NCBI RefSeq assembly: GCF_000002425.4
Contig: NC_037255.1
Location: 2,177,847 to 2,241,846 of the forward strand
Length of the DNA stretch: 64,000 nt
Direction of reading: 5' to 3'
Source: Physcomitrium patens
Taxonomy: Eukaryota > Streptophyta > Bryopsida > Funariales > Funariaceae
The notes beneath the pieces were generated by a model, which saw only the letters and a program-made list of their open reading frames with translations, was not told the DNA's origin and searched no databases. Shown in pieces: positions 46,770-60,347 of the stretch (position 1 is its first letter; each line of letters begins with the position of its first letter). A program made the position numbers and the translations under genes.

Positions 46770-48263
46770 ATGAAGTTCATTCGGGCATGTGATGTTATAC
46801 TATTTGTTATGATTGTGGTAGTGTACGAGGTAGGCGGCCGAAGTTGGAGATGTGTGGCTATGGCTGCTAGAACAGATCCTGTGGAGTTGCAAGCTGTCTA
46901 TGCCATGATGGCTGCAACAGGGAATGGCTGGGCTGCCAGTATCCCCGACGTGTGCGTAAAGAGTGGCCGGTGGCATGGGATAGAATGTGTGCAAGACGGC
47001 GATTACTATCACGTGGTGGAACTGTCGTTTGGATTGGTCACAGACCAGGCCACTGCCTTCCCCTCTTGTGCGCAGCACTCCTTCATCTCGCCGGCGGTGG
47101 CCAATCTGACACACTTGAGGAAACTGGGATATTTTGCGTGTTGCATGGAAAATCCGCAGCGTATACCCAGTGAGATTGGCCGACTAGGTGACTCTCTCGA
47201 AGCGCTACATCTGCGTAACAACGGGCACGTGGGAATCATTCCTGAGGAGCTCGCCGGTCTCATCAAACTGCGGACATTTGATGTGCATGGTAATTCCCTT
47301 GCCGGCACGATGCCCATCTGGTTATCCTCGTTAACCGAGCTTGAAGCCATGGATATAAGCGACAATACTTTTGGAGGTGAGGTTGATGGGCGTACCTTCG
47401 ACAATCTCGAGCGATTGACAGTTTTCGATGCAAGCGACAACGAGTTCGTCGGCGCTCTGCCAGACTCAATTGGTCGACTGAGGACTCTGCAAAAGCTGGA
47501 TTTGAGCTACAACAATTTCACCGGCGCGATACCCACAACCATAGGCGATCTTAGTCGCCTCCTCTCCCTCAATTTGGCGCACAACAGATTCTCAGGTCCC
47601 CTGCCGGAAACGATGAGCAACCTTTCGAACTTAAAATCCTTGGATCTTCAACGCAACTGCTTTCGGGTTCCAATTCCAGCATCATTAGGAAAACTAGTTA
47701 AATTGGAGGGTTTGGTGCTTTCAGAATCCGAATTCGTTGGCCCCATTCCAAGCTCTTTCGGTTCTCTTTCCAACATCAGAGCGTTGTTTCTGGATGGCAA
47801 CAAGCTTACAGGAACCATTCCGCCTGCACTTGGCGATCTGACTCGCGTGTATGAGTTGGAGCTGAGCAGCAATCTCCTGGCTGGGCCTGTGCCATTCTCC
47901 TCGAGCTTTGTTTCAAGACTCGGTCGACGACTTCGACTGCAGAACAACGAAGGCTTGTGCTACGAATTCAAGACGGCAGATTCTTTAACAAGTGATCCGG
48001 GATCAACCATTCGGCCATCCGAACAACCTCCGCAGCTTAAAATTTGCAGCAGCTCCAGCTCCAACAACCAAAGCGTCGGTTCTTCGGAGTTTTTCCCACC
48101 CTCCCATCATCCCTCCATTGCACTAGATTCTGTTGCTCCCGCTGGCAGCTTAAAACCAGCGTTTGAGCCATCCTCCGCCTGCTCTAGGATCTCATATTTG
48201 TCGTATCACGCAGTGAAATGTTTCTGGTTCATGACTTTTCTCGTAATCATGTCAAGGTGCTAA
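46770..48263 (+). CDS. TMM: TOO MANY MOUTHS-type leucine-rich repeat receptor-like protein
   Basis: A single exon of 497 codons, the same size as Arabidopsis TMM (about 496). Residues 1-31 form a signal peptide. The N-terminal cap reads ARTDPVELQAVYAMM, ATGNGWAA, PDVC and GRWHGIEC, then VVELSFG and TAFPSC, a pattern characteristic of TMM. About ten LRRs of the LxxLxLxxNxxxGxIP type follow (residues 110-390), then GPVPFSSSFV and RRLRLQNNEGLC closing the repeat domain. A Ser/Pro-rich stretch and a hydrophobic C-terminus (FWFMTFLVIM) suggest membrane attachment; there is no kinase. TMM is a co-receptor that works with ERECTA-family kinases and EPF peptides in stomatal patterning. The start is the first ATG before the signal peptide. 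I am confident of the family; orthology rests on recall of the motif pattern. Confidence 0.9.
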   Translation: MKFIRACDVILFVMIVVVYEVGGRSWRCVAMAARTDPVELQAVYAMMAATGNGWAASIPDVCVKSGRWHGIECVQDGDYYHVVELSFGLVTDQATAFPSCAQHSFISPAVANLTHLRKLGYFACCMENPQRIPSEIGRLGDSLEALHLRNNGHVGIIPEELAGLIKLRTFDVHGNSLAGTMPIWLSSLTELEAMDISDNTFGGEVDGRTFDNLERLTVFDASDNEFVGALPDSIGRLRTLQKLDLSYNNFTGAIPTTIGDLSRLLSLNLAHNRFSGPLPETMSNLSNLKSLDLQRNCFRVPIPASLGKLVKLEGLVLSESEFVGPIPSSFGSLSNIRALFLDGNKLTGTIPPALGDLTRVYELELSSNLLAGPVPFSSSFVSRLGRRLRLQNNEGLCYEFKTADSLTSDPGSTIRPSEQPPQLKICSSSSSNNQSVGSSEFFPPSHHPSIALDSVAPAGSLKPAFEPSSACSRISYLSYHAVKCFWFMTFLVIMSRC

Positions 48264-51200
48264 TCTTCTAACATTGTGAGAGCATGCGAAATGCTGTTGG
48301 ATATGCGTTGACATTTTTCGTACACAATTCTTCACGTTCGAACAACTTCCCAGACAATTTCGATTTGACCATTTCAACCTTCCCAATGCACCTATATACG
48401 AAGCAGAGACCATATAACTGAGGGAACAGGCAGAGAATTCAGAATTTCAAAATCTGAGAAGTGAATGCAAAGAGTACCTACCGACGATTCTTACCCTTGA
48501 GAGGTGCTCGTTGGGTGTAATGTTGACAGCCATGGCCGTTCAGTAGTTACAAGAGTGAAAGAGTCTACTTCTCTTCACCAGCAGATTGTGGTCAGGCAAG
48601 ATTTTTTTTTTTTATAGTACACTGTTGAAATCATATGCAGGCCAACACCCGCTCGAGCTCATCGGAATATAGCGAGAGTTGTCGTCAAATCATTCAACTG
48701 ATGACCAGCTTCACTACCATGCCGCGGGACCTTCATTCTAGTAGCAGAAATGTACGATAAAGTTACCACTAGGAATAGTCTACAGATTAATTAAGCCGAA
48801 AGCTTCTCCTTCTTCATTCGTTTTTCAGCAGCATCGCGTGTGCGCATCACGAGTAGCTACAATCGAGGAATGCATAGATAGGTAAAACACATCATGGTTT
48901 GTCGCTCCTTCAAAATTGTCCGTAGCATACTCAGAGCCTATCTCATGGTAAGGTTCCTGTACTGAACTTCTCCAGCAAGGTGACGAGCTTCAGTCTCAAC
49001 CAGCACCACAAGTGAACTGCACATTTACAATGACTGCCTCAGTGTTCAGGATTGAGAATATTGTCCAGCCATATCTATGAGACTTTATCGTAGCCTTGTT
49101 CAAATCAGCATTACTAACGCCAATTTATCAATCCGCATATGTTGTTCATGACACAGTTATATCTCAGCTATAAACGCATCTCACACCATTAGGTTGTATG
49201 ACTTAAACTGGAGCTTGACTCTTTCCAGTAGGAAATATTGGCATGTGGGCATCGGTCCAAAAGTATGAGTGTTGCAACAATCAAATACGAAAGTACAAGC
49301 GCTAGGTGTGCAAGCGATGAGTTCCACGGCGATACTTGCTATATATTTTATACATCAATTCCTTCATGCAAAACCTGGAAACAGTATAATCCTTTTCCAG
49401 CTAGCCCTCACTTTCATGCCCAGTACATCGACTCGGAATGCAGCGTACACTAAAATGATAGAACGGGGAATCGCAAGTTGGCTAGCCACTTGGTCATTCA
49501 TCTCATTATTGTATGGCTCTTCATGATCTCATTTACTCAATGTCCAGCCACAACACCTAAACTTTTGAAAACGGAACCATATGAGGAGTTGCTTTTTGTG
49601 CGAATTACAATCTCGCAGCATGTGCCGCAGAAGCCCACTCAATGGCCGATCAAGCAATTCCTAAAATTTACTGCTGTTCTCTTATCCCAGATTGCTTCAT
49701 TGAATTGGTCGTTAAAGCTAAGTTTTGCAGCTCCGATATAAACACAGTCGATACAGATGATATGAAGCGATCCCCTGCACGTAGCTAGTCCGTTGAGGAT
49801 CCAGTTGATATGAAGTCTGAGGCGCCTTAATTGGCTCCATCAACAAACTGCATTATGGTTGTTCACTCAGATTACATGTGAGTTCATGGGTCACGGAGAG
49901 ACCACAGTGAGAGGAAGGAGTTGGCGCCATTTGGCACATGACCCAACTGCCCAGCAACTTTGAAGCTTGATACTTTTAACACGTTACTTCACAATCCGTA
50001 TCACACCGTCAGCTCCCTCTTTGCAATGAGTTACTCATAGAGAGTATAAATTACACAGCAGCAACAGACCAGGTTGAACCCAGCTTTGAAATTGAGCTCT
50101 GACCAAGGCCGCATCATTCACAGCATTTTCCCTCTCTATTTCGGCAAAAGCATCAGCTTTCACTACAATCTCGTCCTCCAGAGCAAGAGTACTGCAGCAA
50201 CTTGGTTCAAAATTTATTCCCGTTACAAGCGATTCACTAGATATTTTCTTAGCAAGTTGCAGTTCTGAACTGAACCTAATTCCTGGAACTATTTGAGATT
50301 GCACAACTGTACATTTTAACATGAGTTATTCAGGGATGGCCAAGTGTATCTCTCTTGAAATCCAGGGGCTGAATGCTACATGCACAAGGCTACACCGCAA
50401 GTACACCAGATTTTGAAATTAGAAACTCCTGCAGTTAGCCTAGCACTGCAATGGTTGGATTAGCTTACCTTGTGACGCCAAAGGCTTTCGTGATGCCTAA
50501 AGACGCTGGAAATCACAAGAAACACTCTAAATTTTTTCCGTGTGTTCTTAGGAAAATATGCGTTTCCGAAAACTCCATTCACCTCCAGTTACAGCGGAGT
50601 TTATCTCGTGTGAAGGGTCCTCACAACCTCTTATGGACACTATTGAAACGTATTTCTCTTGCACAAGCTCCTGTGCAAATCGAAAAAGAATCATTCTCTG
50701 CACATGGCTGCTTCTGTGGGATCAGATTGCAGCTTGGATTCACAATTTGGAGACACCTTGAGTGTTTAATGATTAATGAGTTCCATAAGCTAATTAGCTC
50801 AAGGGTTTGAGACATAATATGTCCTCTCATAAGCAGCCGCCAACTTGGGGACCTCAAGCCACGGGCAGGGGCTCGATTCATTCCAATTGGGTCATGTTCT
50901 ACCTCTCCAAAACCTTGCTCAGAACATTCTATTCTAACTGCACTCTCACCAATCCCAGTATTTTGATTACCTACATGTTCTCTGATCCTTCTCAATTGTG
51001 AGATCACATCTGGAGTGGTCAGCGTGTTATCCATGAACTGGGCGCTCAATCACTCGTCTTTAGCTCAACTTCTATGTTTTACGAGAAATTGGTTACAATC
51101 CAGGTTCCTGAGTAAATTTCAACGCAGTCCGGAGATGTAGAAATGAGGCCTGTTCGGAAGACTTTAATTGAGACAGTGCAATAGTTAGTTGGAAAGGCTC

Positions 51201-51271
51201 GCCGACAGTTTGGCTTGCAGCTCAGCAATTTCACAATTTTAGAGTTCGCTCTTGCAACTGGTAAAAAAAGG
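48264..51271. other. Intergenic region between TMM and ascorbate oxidase
   Basis: About 3 kb without a supported gene. It should hold the TMM 3' UTR and the ascorbate oxidase promoter. Open frames such as 49478-49741, 50451-50810 and 50621-51049 (minus) overlap on both strands and match nothing I recognise. A short T-run is at 48603-48613. Confidence 0.5.
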
Positions 51272-53656
51272 ATGGGGAAATGGGATGTCCTAGCAGTGGT
51301 GTTTCTAGCGATGATGGTGATGCTGATAGCAGAAGCAGCAGTAGTGAAGTATGACTGGACCGTGGATTACATCACTGCGTCTCCGGACTGCGTTGAGAAG
51401 CTAGTTTTGAGCGTCAACAATCAGTTTCCATCACCCACCATCCATGCCATGGAAGGTGACACACTTGTAGTGCGTGTGACGAATGCCATTCCCACTGAAG
51501 GTGTTGTGTTCCATTGGCACGGAATTCATCAGGTGAGAGTCTGCCTAAACCTCAATGCTCCTTCAGTGCTTTACATCAGGTGAAGGGAAGACGCGGTGCT
51601 GTTGAAAACAGGTTCGCTGTCGTTCTCTGAATCATCACATCATAACTAGTTATGATCAGAGGCTTCTCTTGACCAAACTAAAAATAAAATAAAAAGATGC
51701 ATCGTACCATCAAACTGAGAATTCTTGTGGCTTGGAAACTGCAGACGACGACACCATTCTTCGACGGCGCGGCTTATGTGTCTCAGTGTCCTATCAACCC
51801 CGGAGAGACTTTCACCTATAGATTCACAGTTGAGCGGGTAAGTCTAATTCATCACAGTTCAACTTTGTGATTACATGGAGTCCTGGAGCAGTTAAATCTG
51901 ATTGCGTATCTTTTTGTGCAGGCCGGAACTTACTTCTATCATGGACATTTCGGCATGCAGCGAGCGGGAGGGCTCTTCGGGTCTCTGATCGTGTCAATAT
52001 CATTGCACAAGGAGCCGTTCGCGTACGATGGCGAGCACAGCATCATCCTTACCGACTGGTGGCACAAGTCTATCTACGAGCAACAGCTTGGACTTACGAG
52101 CATTCCCTTCCGATTTGTGGGCGAGCCTCAGGTTTGTCCGCTACTCTCAATGCAAGCGTTCCATTGAAATGCATGTTTGCAGAATCAGGCTTCGTATGCT
52201 CTAATTTCGGAAGATAAAATCATTGATGCTCGGAATCCAGGTCTGATCTTGGGGGTGCTGTGGTTGTGGTGTGCAGTCTTTGCTAATTCAGGGCCGAGGT
52301 AGTTACAATTGTACGGGACTCGCTGGAGTTGCTCCTGGTTCCCTCAACTGCATCGTCTGCAACTCCACCAATCCCTTATGTGCTCCACATGTGTTGCCTG
52401 TGATGCCTGGAAAGACGTACCGGCTACGCATTGCCAGCGTTGCTTCCTTGTCGTCCCTCAACTTCATTCTTGAGGTAGGTATAAAATTCCTTGAAAATTT
52501 AAGAACGAACGCCAGATTCACCTCTCCAATTAGGCGAAGAACTCTACGTTTTAAAATGCATGAAAATTAGGCTTCACGGAGTCTTTAAAATCCTCTCGTC
52601 GATCGGAATTTTCAGAAAACTGTGGGAGTCCTAGCCCAATCGTATAAAAGTCGTTGGGCTCAAGACTAAAGTACGGTTACCTCGAATGCTACGCAGGGTC
52701 ACACATTGACCGTAGTCCAGGCTGATGGACGATACGTGAAGCCATTCCAGGTTGACAACTTGAATGTATACTCTGGGCAGTCGTATGATGTTCTCTTCAC
52801 AACAAACAAGGAGCCATCGAGGAATTTCTGGGCCGCCGTAAACGTTAGGGGAAGAAAAATGAGCACCCCAACAGGCCTCGCAATCTTGCAGTACCTGCCC
52901 AACCCGGCGACCCTTGTGCCTCTCACCCCTACCCCTGTTAGCCCCGCCTGGAATGACACCGCTGCAAGCGTTGCGCAAGCTAAAATGATTCTTGCCAAAT
53001 TCGGCTACGAGCAGGCACCTCCGCTGAAACCAGACCGCACGGTGACGATCCTCGGCACGCAGAATATGGTGGATGGACACATAAAATGGGCGTTGAATAA
53101 CATCTCCCACGTGGCGAGACCAACTCCTGTTCTCGCAGCGTTGAAGTACAACATCCGCGGCGCCTTTGACTCCGAACCTCCGCCCGACTTTCCCATCAAG
53201 GACTATGACGTGTTCGCGCCGCCCCCCACCAACTACCGAAATGCTACTTCGGGCAGCCCGGTGTATGTGTTCACGAAGGATAGTGTGGTTGACATCATCG
53301 TACAAAACGCTAACACCTTAACCCCGAACAATAGCGAGATCCATCCTTGGCACCTTCATGGCCACGACTTCTGGATTCTTGGCTATGGCGAGGGCCAATT
53401 CGACCCTGAGAAAGATCCTGCGTTTTTCAACCTGGTGGATCCTCCGGTACGGAACACAGTGGCCGTATTCCCATATGGGTGGGTTGTGATCCGCTTCATC
53501 GCCAATAACCCTGGTGCGTGGCCCTTTCACTGCCACATTGAACCGCATTTTCACATGGGTATGGGAACCGTCTTCGCGGAGGGCATCGAACACATTCCCG
53601 AGCTTCCGACTCAAACCTTGGGCTGTGGCCTCACAAAGAGATTAATGAGGTTGTAG
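51272..53656 (+). CDS. L-ascorbate oxidase (multicopper oxidase)
   Basis: Five exons, all phase 0: 51272-51532, 51745-51837, 51922-52131, 52277-52474 and 52697-53656, giving 573 residues; every intron is GT-AG. The enzyme oxidises ascorbate in the apoplast and reduces oxygen to water. Residues 1-22 are a signal peptide. Copper ligands: HWH 81-83, HGH 125-127, HPWHLHGH 470-477 and [12 protein letters not shown] 532-543, with Met543 as axial ligand of the type 1 copper. Other family landmarks are [47 protein letters not shown] and FPYGW. Length and spacing fit plant ascorbate oxidases better than laccases. An in-frame ATG 19 codons upstream (51215) would put a polar extension before the signal peptide, so 51272 is preferred. 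Confidence 0.94.
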
Positions 53657-54360
53657 TCTCCAATTCACTTTGTGATGGTGTCCAATTTTGCCGGCATACT
53701 TGTGCTGTATTGAGCTGAGGAAGATGATTTTGTCGATTAGAGTCGACCGATTACGTTCCACCGGAGAACTGTGAAGTCGGTCTGATGGTCACTTGTAAGA
53801 TAAGGTGGGTAACGGAGATAGTGTTGAGAAAACCTAAATTGATTTTTGACGGAGAGCATCAAACAGGGGAGCCCGAGTATAGAATTCTCTTGAGACTACC
53901 GAGATATTTGTTGTCCGCAAGGACCAGAGGTATATGCCATTCATTGACGAGTTGTGATCTCAGATAATTTTTGACTTGAGCGTCCTGACCTCTACGTCTC
54001 ATTTAAAACCTCTACGTACACGACATGGAACGAAGCGACGGTGAACGTCCACACGAATTTGTGGACCGGCGGGAAAGAAGGGATCAATGCACACCAGAAC
54101 TTGGAATTACCAACCGACTCGCTGCCTCCCACCCACCCACAAACACACAAACACACACCCGTGCGTTCCAGGTTACTCGCAAGTATTAACCACATCTTTG
54201 AGCCCCACTTTCCAGTTCACAGTGTCTACTTCTGCACATGGACCCAGCTATATTGTAGCCTCGAAGGTTGGTCCAAGCCCCCACTTTCTGACTATCTCCG
54301 CCGTGTCCTGGTTGGATCTGTTGCCCAAGCTATCAATCCACAACTTGCATCTGTAAAATC

Positions 54361-54396
<36 letters not shown>

Positions 54397-54720
54397 TTTA
54401 TTGTATTAACTCAGCTTGGATAATGCGAACATCCACCGACGAGACGTACTCCAACACTTGCTTGGAGTCGAGACGCTGATCTTCTCTCGTGATCGTGTGC
54501 CGTTAACACGCACTTGGTTCTTTTTCTTTTTCTTTTCCTTTTTTAATTATTTTTACACAATTAAAGGTATACTTTACTTCGATACGCACTTGGGTTTTGC
54601 GTTTGCCAATTGTAGCCCTCAGTTGTACAAACCCCAATGGATTCCCAATTTGGCCTTCCCAACTCACATCTTTTTTGGATGTCAAACAAGGAACGATGTC
54701 GTCTCTTTCAAGGGAACTGA
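53657..54720. other. Downstream region of ascorbate oxidase
   Basis: Normal composition, no supported gene. A (TA)n microsatellite spans 54363-54394. Short frames here (54041-54409, 54416-54790) run through simple repeats and are probably chance. Confidence 0.5.
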
Positions 54721-56124
54721 TGTAGGTGAACCCAAAAATAGAATTTTTATATTAAATAAAAAATATTTTTTTATTGATTATTATTTCTAGAATTTAGATG
54801 AGATTAGGAGAATATTCGTACGTTTTAATTTGCCTTGAATAATGTACCTTGATTGAATTTGTCTATTCTAAATTTGAAAAGGTAGTTGACAATTAGTTAT
54901 TGGATTTCTTTTATAAAATTTATTTTACAAATATAAGAATTGGTTATTTTCAACACAATTCATCCTAACTTATAGTGATATTCCTATTGAGTGTATTAAA
55001 TAACGTATTAATGCTCAATTTTTGCACATTTTGCAATATATATATATATATATATATATAGATATATAAAGTAGGAATTTGTAAGTACAGTGACATATTA
55101 AACTATACATAATTAACTCATTTCATTTTTATTTTTTCCAAAACAAATAAATAATATTTTATAATAATAATACCCTAATATAATAGTATATAATATCTAA
55201 AATATAATAGTATAAAATAATTATTAATATTATTATTTTAAGAATTAATTTGAAATTTAAAATGTAAAAATACACATTTTTTGTAAAATCATTAATTCTA
55301 TAAAATTAAAATATTATTTTTATTTCATTAAAATATCTACAAAATTATAATATATTTAAGATGATAATATTAACAAGATAAAATAATATGTCTCTAAAGA
55401 AATAATAACGAATTTTGTTGATATAAGTTGATTAGAAGAATTTAACATAAATGTTTTAAAATGCATAATTTTAAAAAATATAAAAGATTTGAAAATTATT
55501 ATTTTGAAATCCAATTTATTGTAGTTATTTCAATTTTTAAATATAAATATTTTTTATTTAATTAATTTTTTTCTTTTGATTATATTTATATTTAACTAAA
55601 TATTTTTGTAATAATATTTTAAAATTAATTTATAGTTCAAAGTTAATATTTGATAAATTTAACATCTCTAAAAGTATAAATACACTTTTATTACGAACAC
55701 TTATATTAATTAAATTAATAAGATAAATAGAAAATCTACATTTTTGTAAAATATTTTGAGAATTTCTAAATGCATATTTTGTTTACAAATGTTCTTCAAT
55801 TTACCATATAGCATTACAAACTTTTCTTGGGAATTTTTTGAAACTAAAAAGCTAAAATTTAGTTGTCTTGCAACTTTAAAACTTGTATTACAAACTTCAT
55901 GGTCTTTAAAAATATTACTACAAAACCATCTTATTAACTAGTGTTTATAGATATATAAATAAAGTTAATTTCAACCTTATCAATGCTTCTTATATGCTTT
56001 AATGTTATTTTTAATAAATTTTTATTTTTTCTAATTCATAATAAAACTTAGCCTTTTCTTGGTCTTTATTTATTATTTTTAATCATACATGTATTAGTTA
56101 TAGTTTTAAAATAAATAAATAGAT

Positions 56125-56161
<37 letters not shown>

Positions 56162-57129
56162 TATAAGAGTATATGTTAGTAATTCAATTATGTTATATGT
56201 ATTTTTTCAATTATTCTTGACCAACCACAAGATTTTATTTTAATAAATTTTTATTACACTATCAAAAAAATATCTTTATTATCATCTTATGATATTAAGT
56301 ATAATTATATTTAAATATATATGTATTTAATTTTTTTTGATGAATCAATATCATTTATATATTATCTAGTAAGAAAAAATATGTAGAAGTTTGCTTAGAA
56401 ATATGAGTCTTATGGTCCATAAGTCCAAGTTAGAAGACATATGAACAGTGGTTTTCTAGGAGAAAAAAAAACTTTTTAGAAAATTTATTGTAATTGCATG
56501 ATGAACGTATTGATGGCGATTTTTTCTGCAACTAAAATAGTCATTTTCTTTGGATTATTACAAGAGTTATGTTTGTAATAATTTAACTTGTTACAAACTC
56601 AATTAGTCTTGAAATTTACTAACATAATCATACTTTCTTCATAGTTTTTAATGGAGATTGTTCTTCAAGAAAGATATCATAATTGGTTATAAAACAATTT
56701 TATCTCTACTAGTTGCACATTTTTTTGTGCAAATCTATAAAATCTACTTACAGAATTTTCTATTCAAAGCATGTTATCTTTTTAAAAGTAAAAAAATATC
56801 AAATAGTGAATAAAAACTATACTTGAAAAAAACTATTATTTACTAAATATTAAAAACGTCCCATAATTATATAAGTTTTTTTTCAGTGACAATAAAATTC
56901 TCCAATTTTCTCAATAATAATTAATAAAAAATTTAATTTAGTTTTAATACTGAATTCAAACATTTGATTTTTCTATCAATCAAAAGATAATGTTTTCAAG
57001 AAAACTTAGTCTCCATTTTTAATATCTTAAAGGAGATCTTTAAAAAAAATCATATAAAACTCGGTTTTCAATTACATTAAATTAAAATTGGATTTTTTTT
57101 CTTTTCACTTGCTATTATATTTTAAATGG

Positions 57130-57180
<51 letters not shown>

Positions 57181-59160
57181 ATATATCTACTATTTCAAAT
57201 AAAATTTGAAATTTTTTGTTTTATGATATAATCCAATAAACCACTAAATCAAGATTGTTTTAAAATAAATAGTAGTTTAAAGATCACACACAATTAACAA
57301 CATGGAGCCTTTGTTTAAATGCAAATCCCAGAAGAGTGTATAAGAGTTTTCAAATTTTTTCACATTGGAGCTATTAAATATTTCTTAAAATAAAATATAA
57401 TTCTATTGGTATCTAATATGATTTTGAAATAAAAATTCATATTGTGGTTGAAAGTCATATATTGTATTTCATCTTTAAGAACATATAAATTTCTTTTATA
57501 AATAAGTTTCATATTAAATCAAATTTATTTAAAATCAACATAATAATTAATTTAAAATTTTATTTACATAATACATACAAATATATTTTTTAAAACATAT
57601 CTTTCTATTCAAAATTATCTAGATTATTAAATAAAGGAGTGATTTTTTAATTTTTTGAAATATATTAATTTTATATCATATTAATTTTGATTCTAATCAT
57701 ACTAAAATAAATTTATTAAGTTTATATTTAATAAATAAAATACATTGGATTTTGTATTATATATTTTTATTATAATAGGTGCATTTGATAAAAAAAAAAT
57801 TGATTTTTTTAATTCAATGTATATAAGTTTGAAGATTAAGATTAGCTTCAAAGTTCATAATAAATAATTCTTTGTCATTGTAGATTTATTTCAGAAATAG
57901 CATTAATATCCTAAAGACTTTTATAATTCAATCACATATTGTTTTAGTTTCAAGAATCTTAAGTATTTTTTTTGTTCATTTATATCTCAAATTAATATTA
58001 AATTCTTTAGGGGAGGCCATGATGGTTGTGAAATGATCCATATAACACTTTGACTACTTTGTGAAGGTTAATTGTGACATTGTAAAAACAATGTTCAAAT
58101 ATAATATCTATATCATATTTTTATTACATATTTATGATAATGTAAAATGTCATGAGTATCTACTTTTGACTAAGATTTAGGTGCCATAAAAGTAAAGATA
58201 TACATATATATATATATATATATATATTTTTTGTTTTTTTCAACTTTCATAAATGCCTTTGTTTTAATAAATTGAAATTAAAAATTTGAAGGCCTAATGC
58301 ATAATATTTCTTTTAATTTTTTTTAGATGAAAAAGTAAAAAATAAAGAAGATAATATATTCAATTTAACTTAAAATAGTCAATTTTTAAAATATAATAAG
58401 TATAAAATAATAAGTCTCTAATTATAAAAAAGAATAAAGACTTTAATATCTAATAAGGTAGAGGTAGAAACTATATAACTTTTCAGCCTTAAACATAATT
58501 TACACCATGAAATAAAATAATAGTTTATGAGATGATGCATGAGAATCCAGCCTCACCTTTCTTGTTGTAATTAATTTTTTTTTATTTCTTTCTTTTTTAG
58601 CTTTTTGTAATCTTATTTTGAAAATTTTAATTTAGTCAAAGCTTTTTATAAATTTAAATACAACGTTTGTTATCTCTAGAATAAAACAATATATATATAT
58701 ATATATATATCGACTTAAATTATATGACATTAATTATATATCTTTAATTCTTAATTTTATTTTTGAAAAAATCATAATTTTTGTTACAAAATTGTTAAAG
58801 CATTATGCTATAGTTATACAACTTCATGAACAAAACAAACAATCTAATTTTCATACTTCATAGCAAAGTCAATTGTTTGATTAAAATTAAAATTTTAAAA
58901 ATATGATTACTTCCAACTTTAAATTGTATAACTTTTAAAGAAAATTATGTATATCCATGAATTTTTTCCTTCACAACCCTTAGGTTTATTCATCTTGTTC
59001 TTCAAAAGCATGTTGAAAACTGACTTAAAATAAAGCAAGAGAAATTCTCACCGGTACCCAATTTAGATCCCATCCAATTTGAAAATTCAGCACATAATTT
59101 GAAAGCATTCCACGTCTGGAAAACTCCAGTCACTTTTCATTTATTTATTTATATTAATTT
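54720..59160. other. Extremely AT-rich gene-free tract
   Basis: About 4.4 kb of very AT-rich DNA with no frame worth reporting. It holds (TA)n microsatellites at about 55035-55060, 56129-56157, 57131-57177, 58203-58227 and 58688-58710. I find no LTR ends, no pol motifs and no relation to families A or B. Composition returns to normal within a short distance on each side. It could be a decayed mobile element or an organelle-like insert, but nothing in it proves either. Confidence 0.6.
57131..57177. repeat. (TA)n microsatellite, longest in the window
   Basis: About 47 bp of uninterrupted TA dinucleotides. Shorter runs lie at 12115-12142, 26604-26642, 54363-54394, 55035-55060, 56129-56157, 58203-58227 and 58688-58710. 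Confidence 0.95.
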
Positions 59161-60347
59161 ATACTTTTTTTATTTTTCAAAAAAGCTATCATAGTAAACT
59201 GGAAATCAATACACATAACATGAGTGATTCAAGGATATGGCCGACCGAGCCAAACCAGAAGCGATGCATAAGATTCTAGACATTTGGAAGACTGCAGTGG
59301 AAACACTGTAAGATCAACAATAGAAGATGAAACCCACACGGACAGGCACACGCATAAACGGAGATGTAGGCCAATGTGGGCGGGGAATGGCTTCTAGTTT
59401 CTAAGAAGAGCTAGAACACTAGAAAAGCCGTGGAGGCAGTCTGCCACAGCCTCATCAGAAACACGGAAGCAAGGCACACCGCGGACAAACACATACAGAA
59501 CTGGGGTGCCAGGCACATGCAGATGCGTGTAACTGCAGAAGGAGACACTCTCACAGCGGGTGGAGATGACGGCACATTAATCCACCCAACACAGCCTGTC
59601 GTGTCTAGCTCCATCTGCAAGTCTTTTCTCAGACTCAAGGAAGGAGGAACCAAGGCTGACAAATGCAATGCTGGGACAATAATCGTGCATCGGTACCGCT
59701 GTCTCGTAGATCACAGCCCATCACAGCACAGCATTGGGAGTGTAGAGCCAAAGTCACTGGTTGATGAGCTCCGGGACACTCTCGCCGATGGAGAAAGTTT
59801 TTACAATCCTCCCCCTGGACTGGCACGGCACCGGAAGTTGAAAAATGGCCCACTAGACTGTTGCGAAAGTTTGTTTTTTTGTCTCTAGAAAGATGGGTTT
59901 GTCAGAATGACAGTGTTCGTATCCATGGACCCCGCGCGTCAGTGACAGATGTGTAGAAAAGTGCATGTACTTATTGTGGGCATTACAACATTGACCAAGC
60001 CTGGACCTCCAAAAAAAGGCTACAATGTATGCCTTTTTCAATGGGCATCGTGTTGTGATAGTGCACTGAGTTCATGATTTTTCCATTGCTGAGGTCGCAC
60101 TACGAGCGCCCACTGCCTGGTTATAATGTGCTGAACTAACGTCGTCGAAAGTTTGACTGCGTATCGAATGATCAGAGTAGCGAAATTCTCTTACCCCGGC
60201 CGACAAGGGCCTCCCCAAAACTCATGGATGTCTCTTCAAACAAGCACACTCAAGCTTCGCACGAGCACATTAGACTCGCGTAGGATCCGATAGAATCCAA
60301 GGATTTTCTGATATAGTCAGGCTGTTCGAAGTTCGCCTGGCTTCAAT
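59161..60347. other. Region without a supported gene
   Basis: Composition is genic, but I see no recognisable product. The longest frame, 59430-59888 on plus (152 codons), has no domain I know, and competing frames run on minus (59411-59668, 59635-59853). It is left as unassigned. Confidence 0.4.

Noticed and set aside
47009..47440. Minus-strand open frames over the TMM exon
   Set aside because: Shadows of the LRR coding frame; no recognisable product.
51215..51271. Upstream ATG for the ascorbate oxidase
   Set aside because: It is in frame but adds 19 mostly polar residues before the signal peptide; the ATG at 51272 gives a normal N-terminus.
59430..59888. 152-codon open frame
   Set aside because: No known domain, no clear splice partners, and equally long frames on the other strand; not enough support for a gene.
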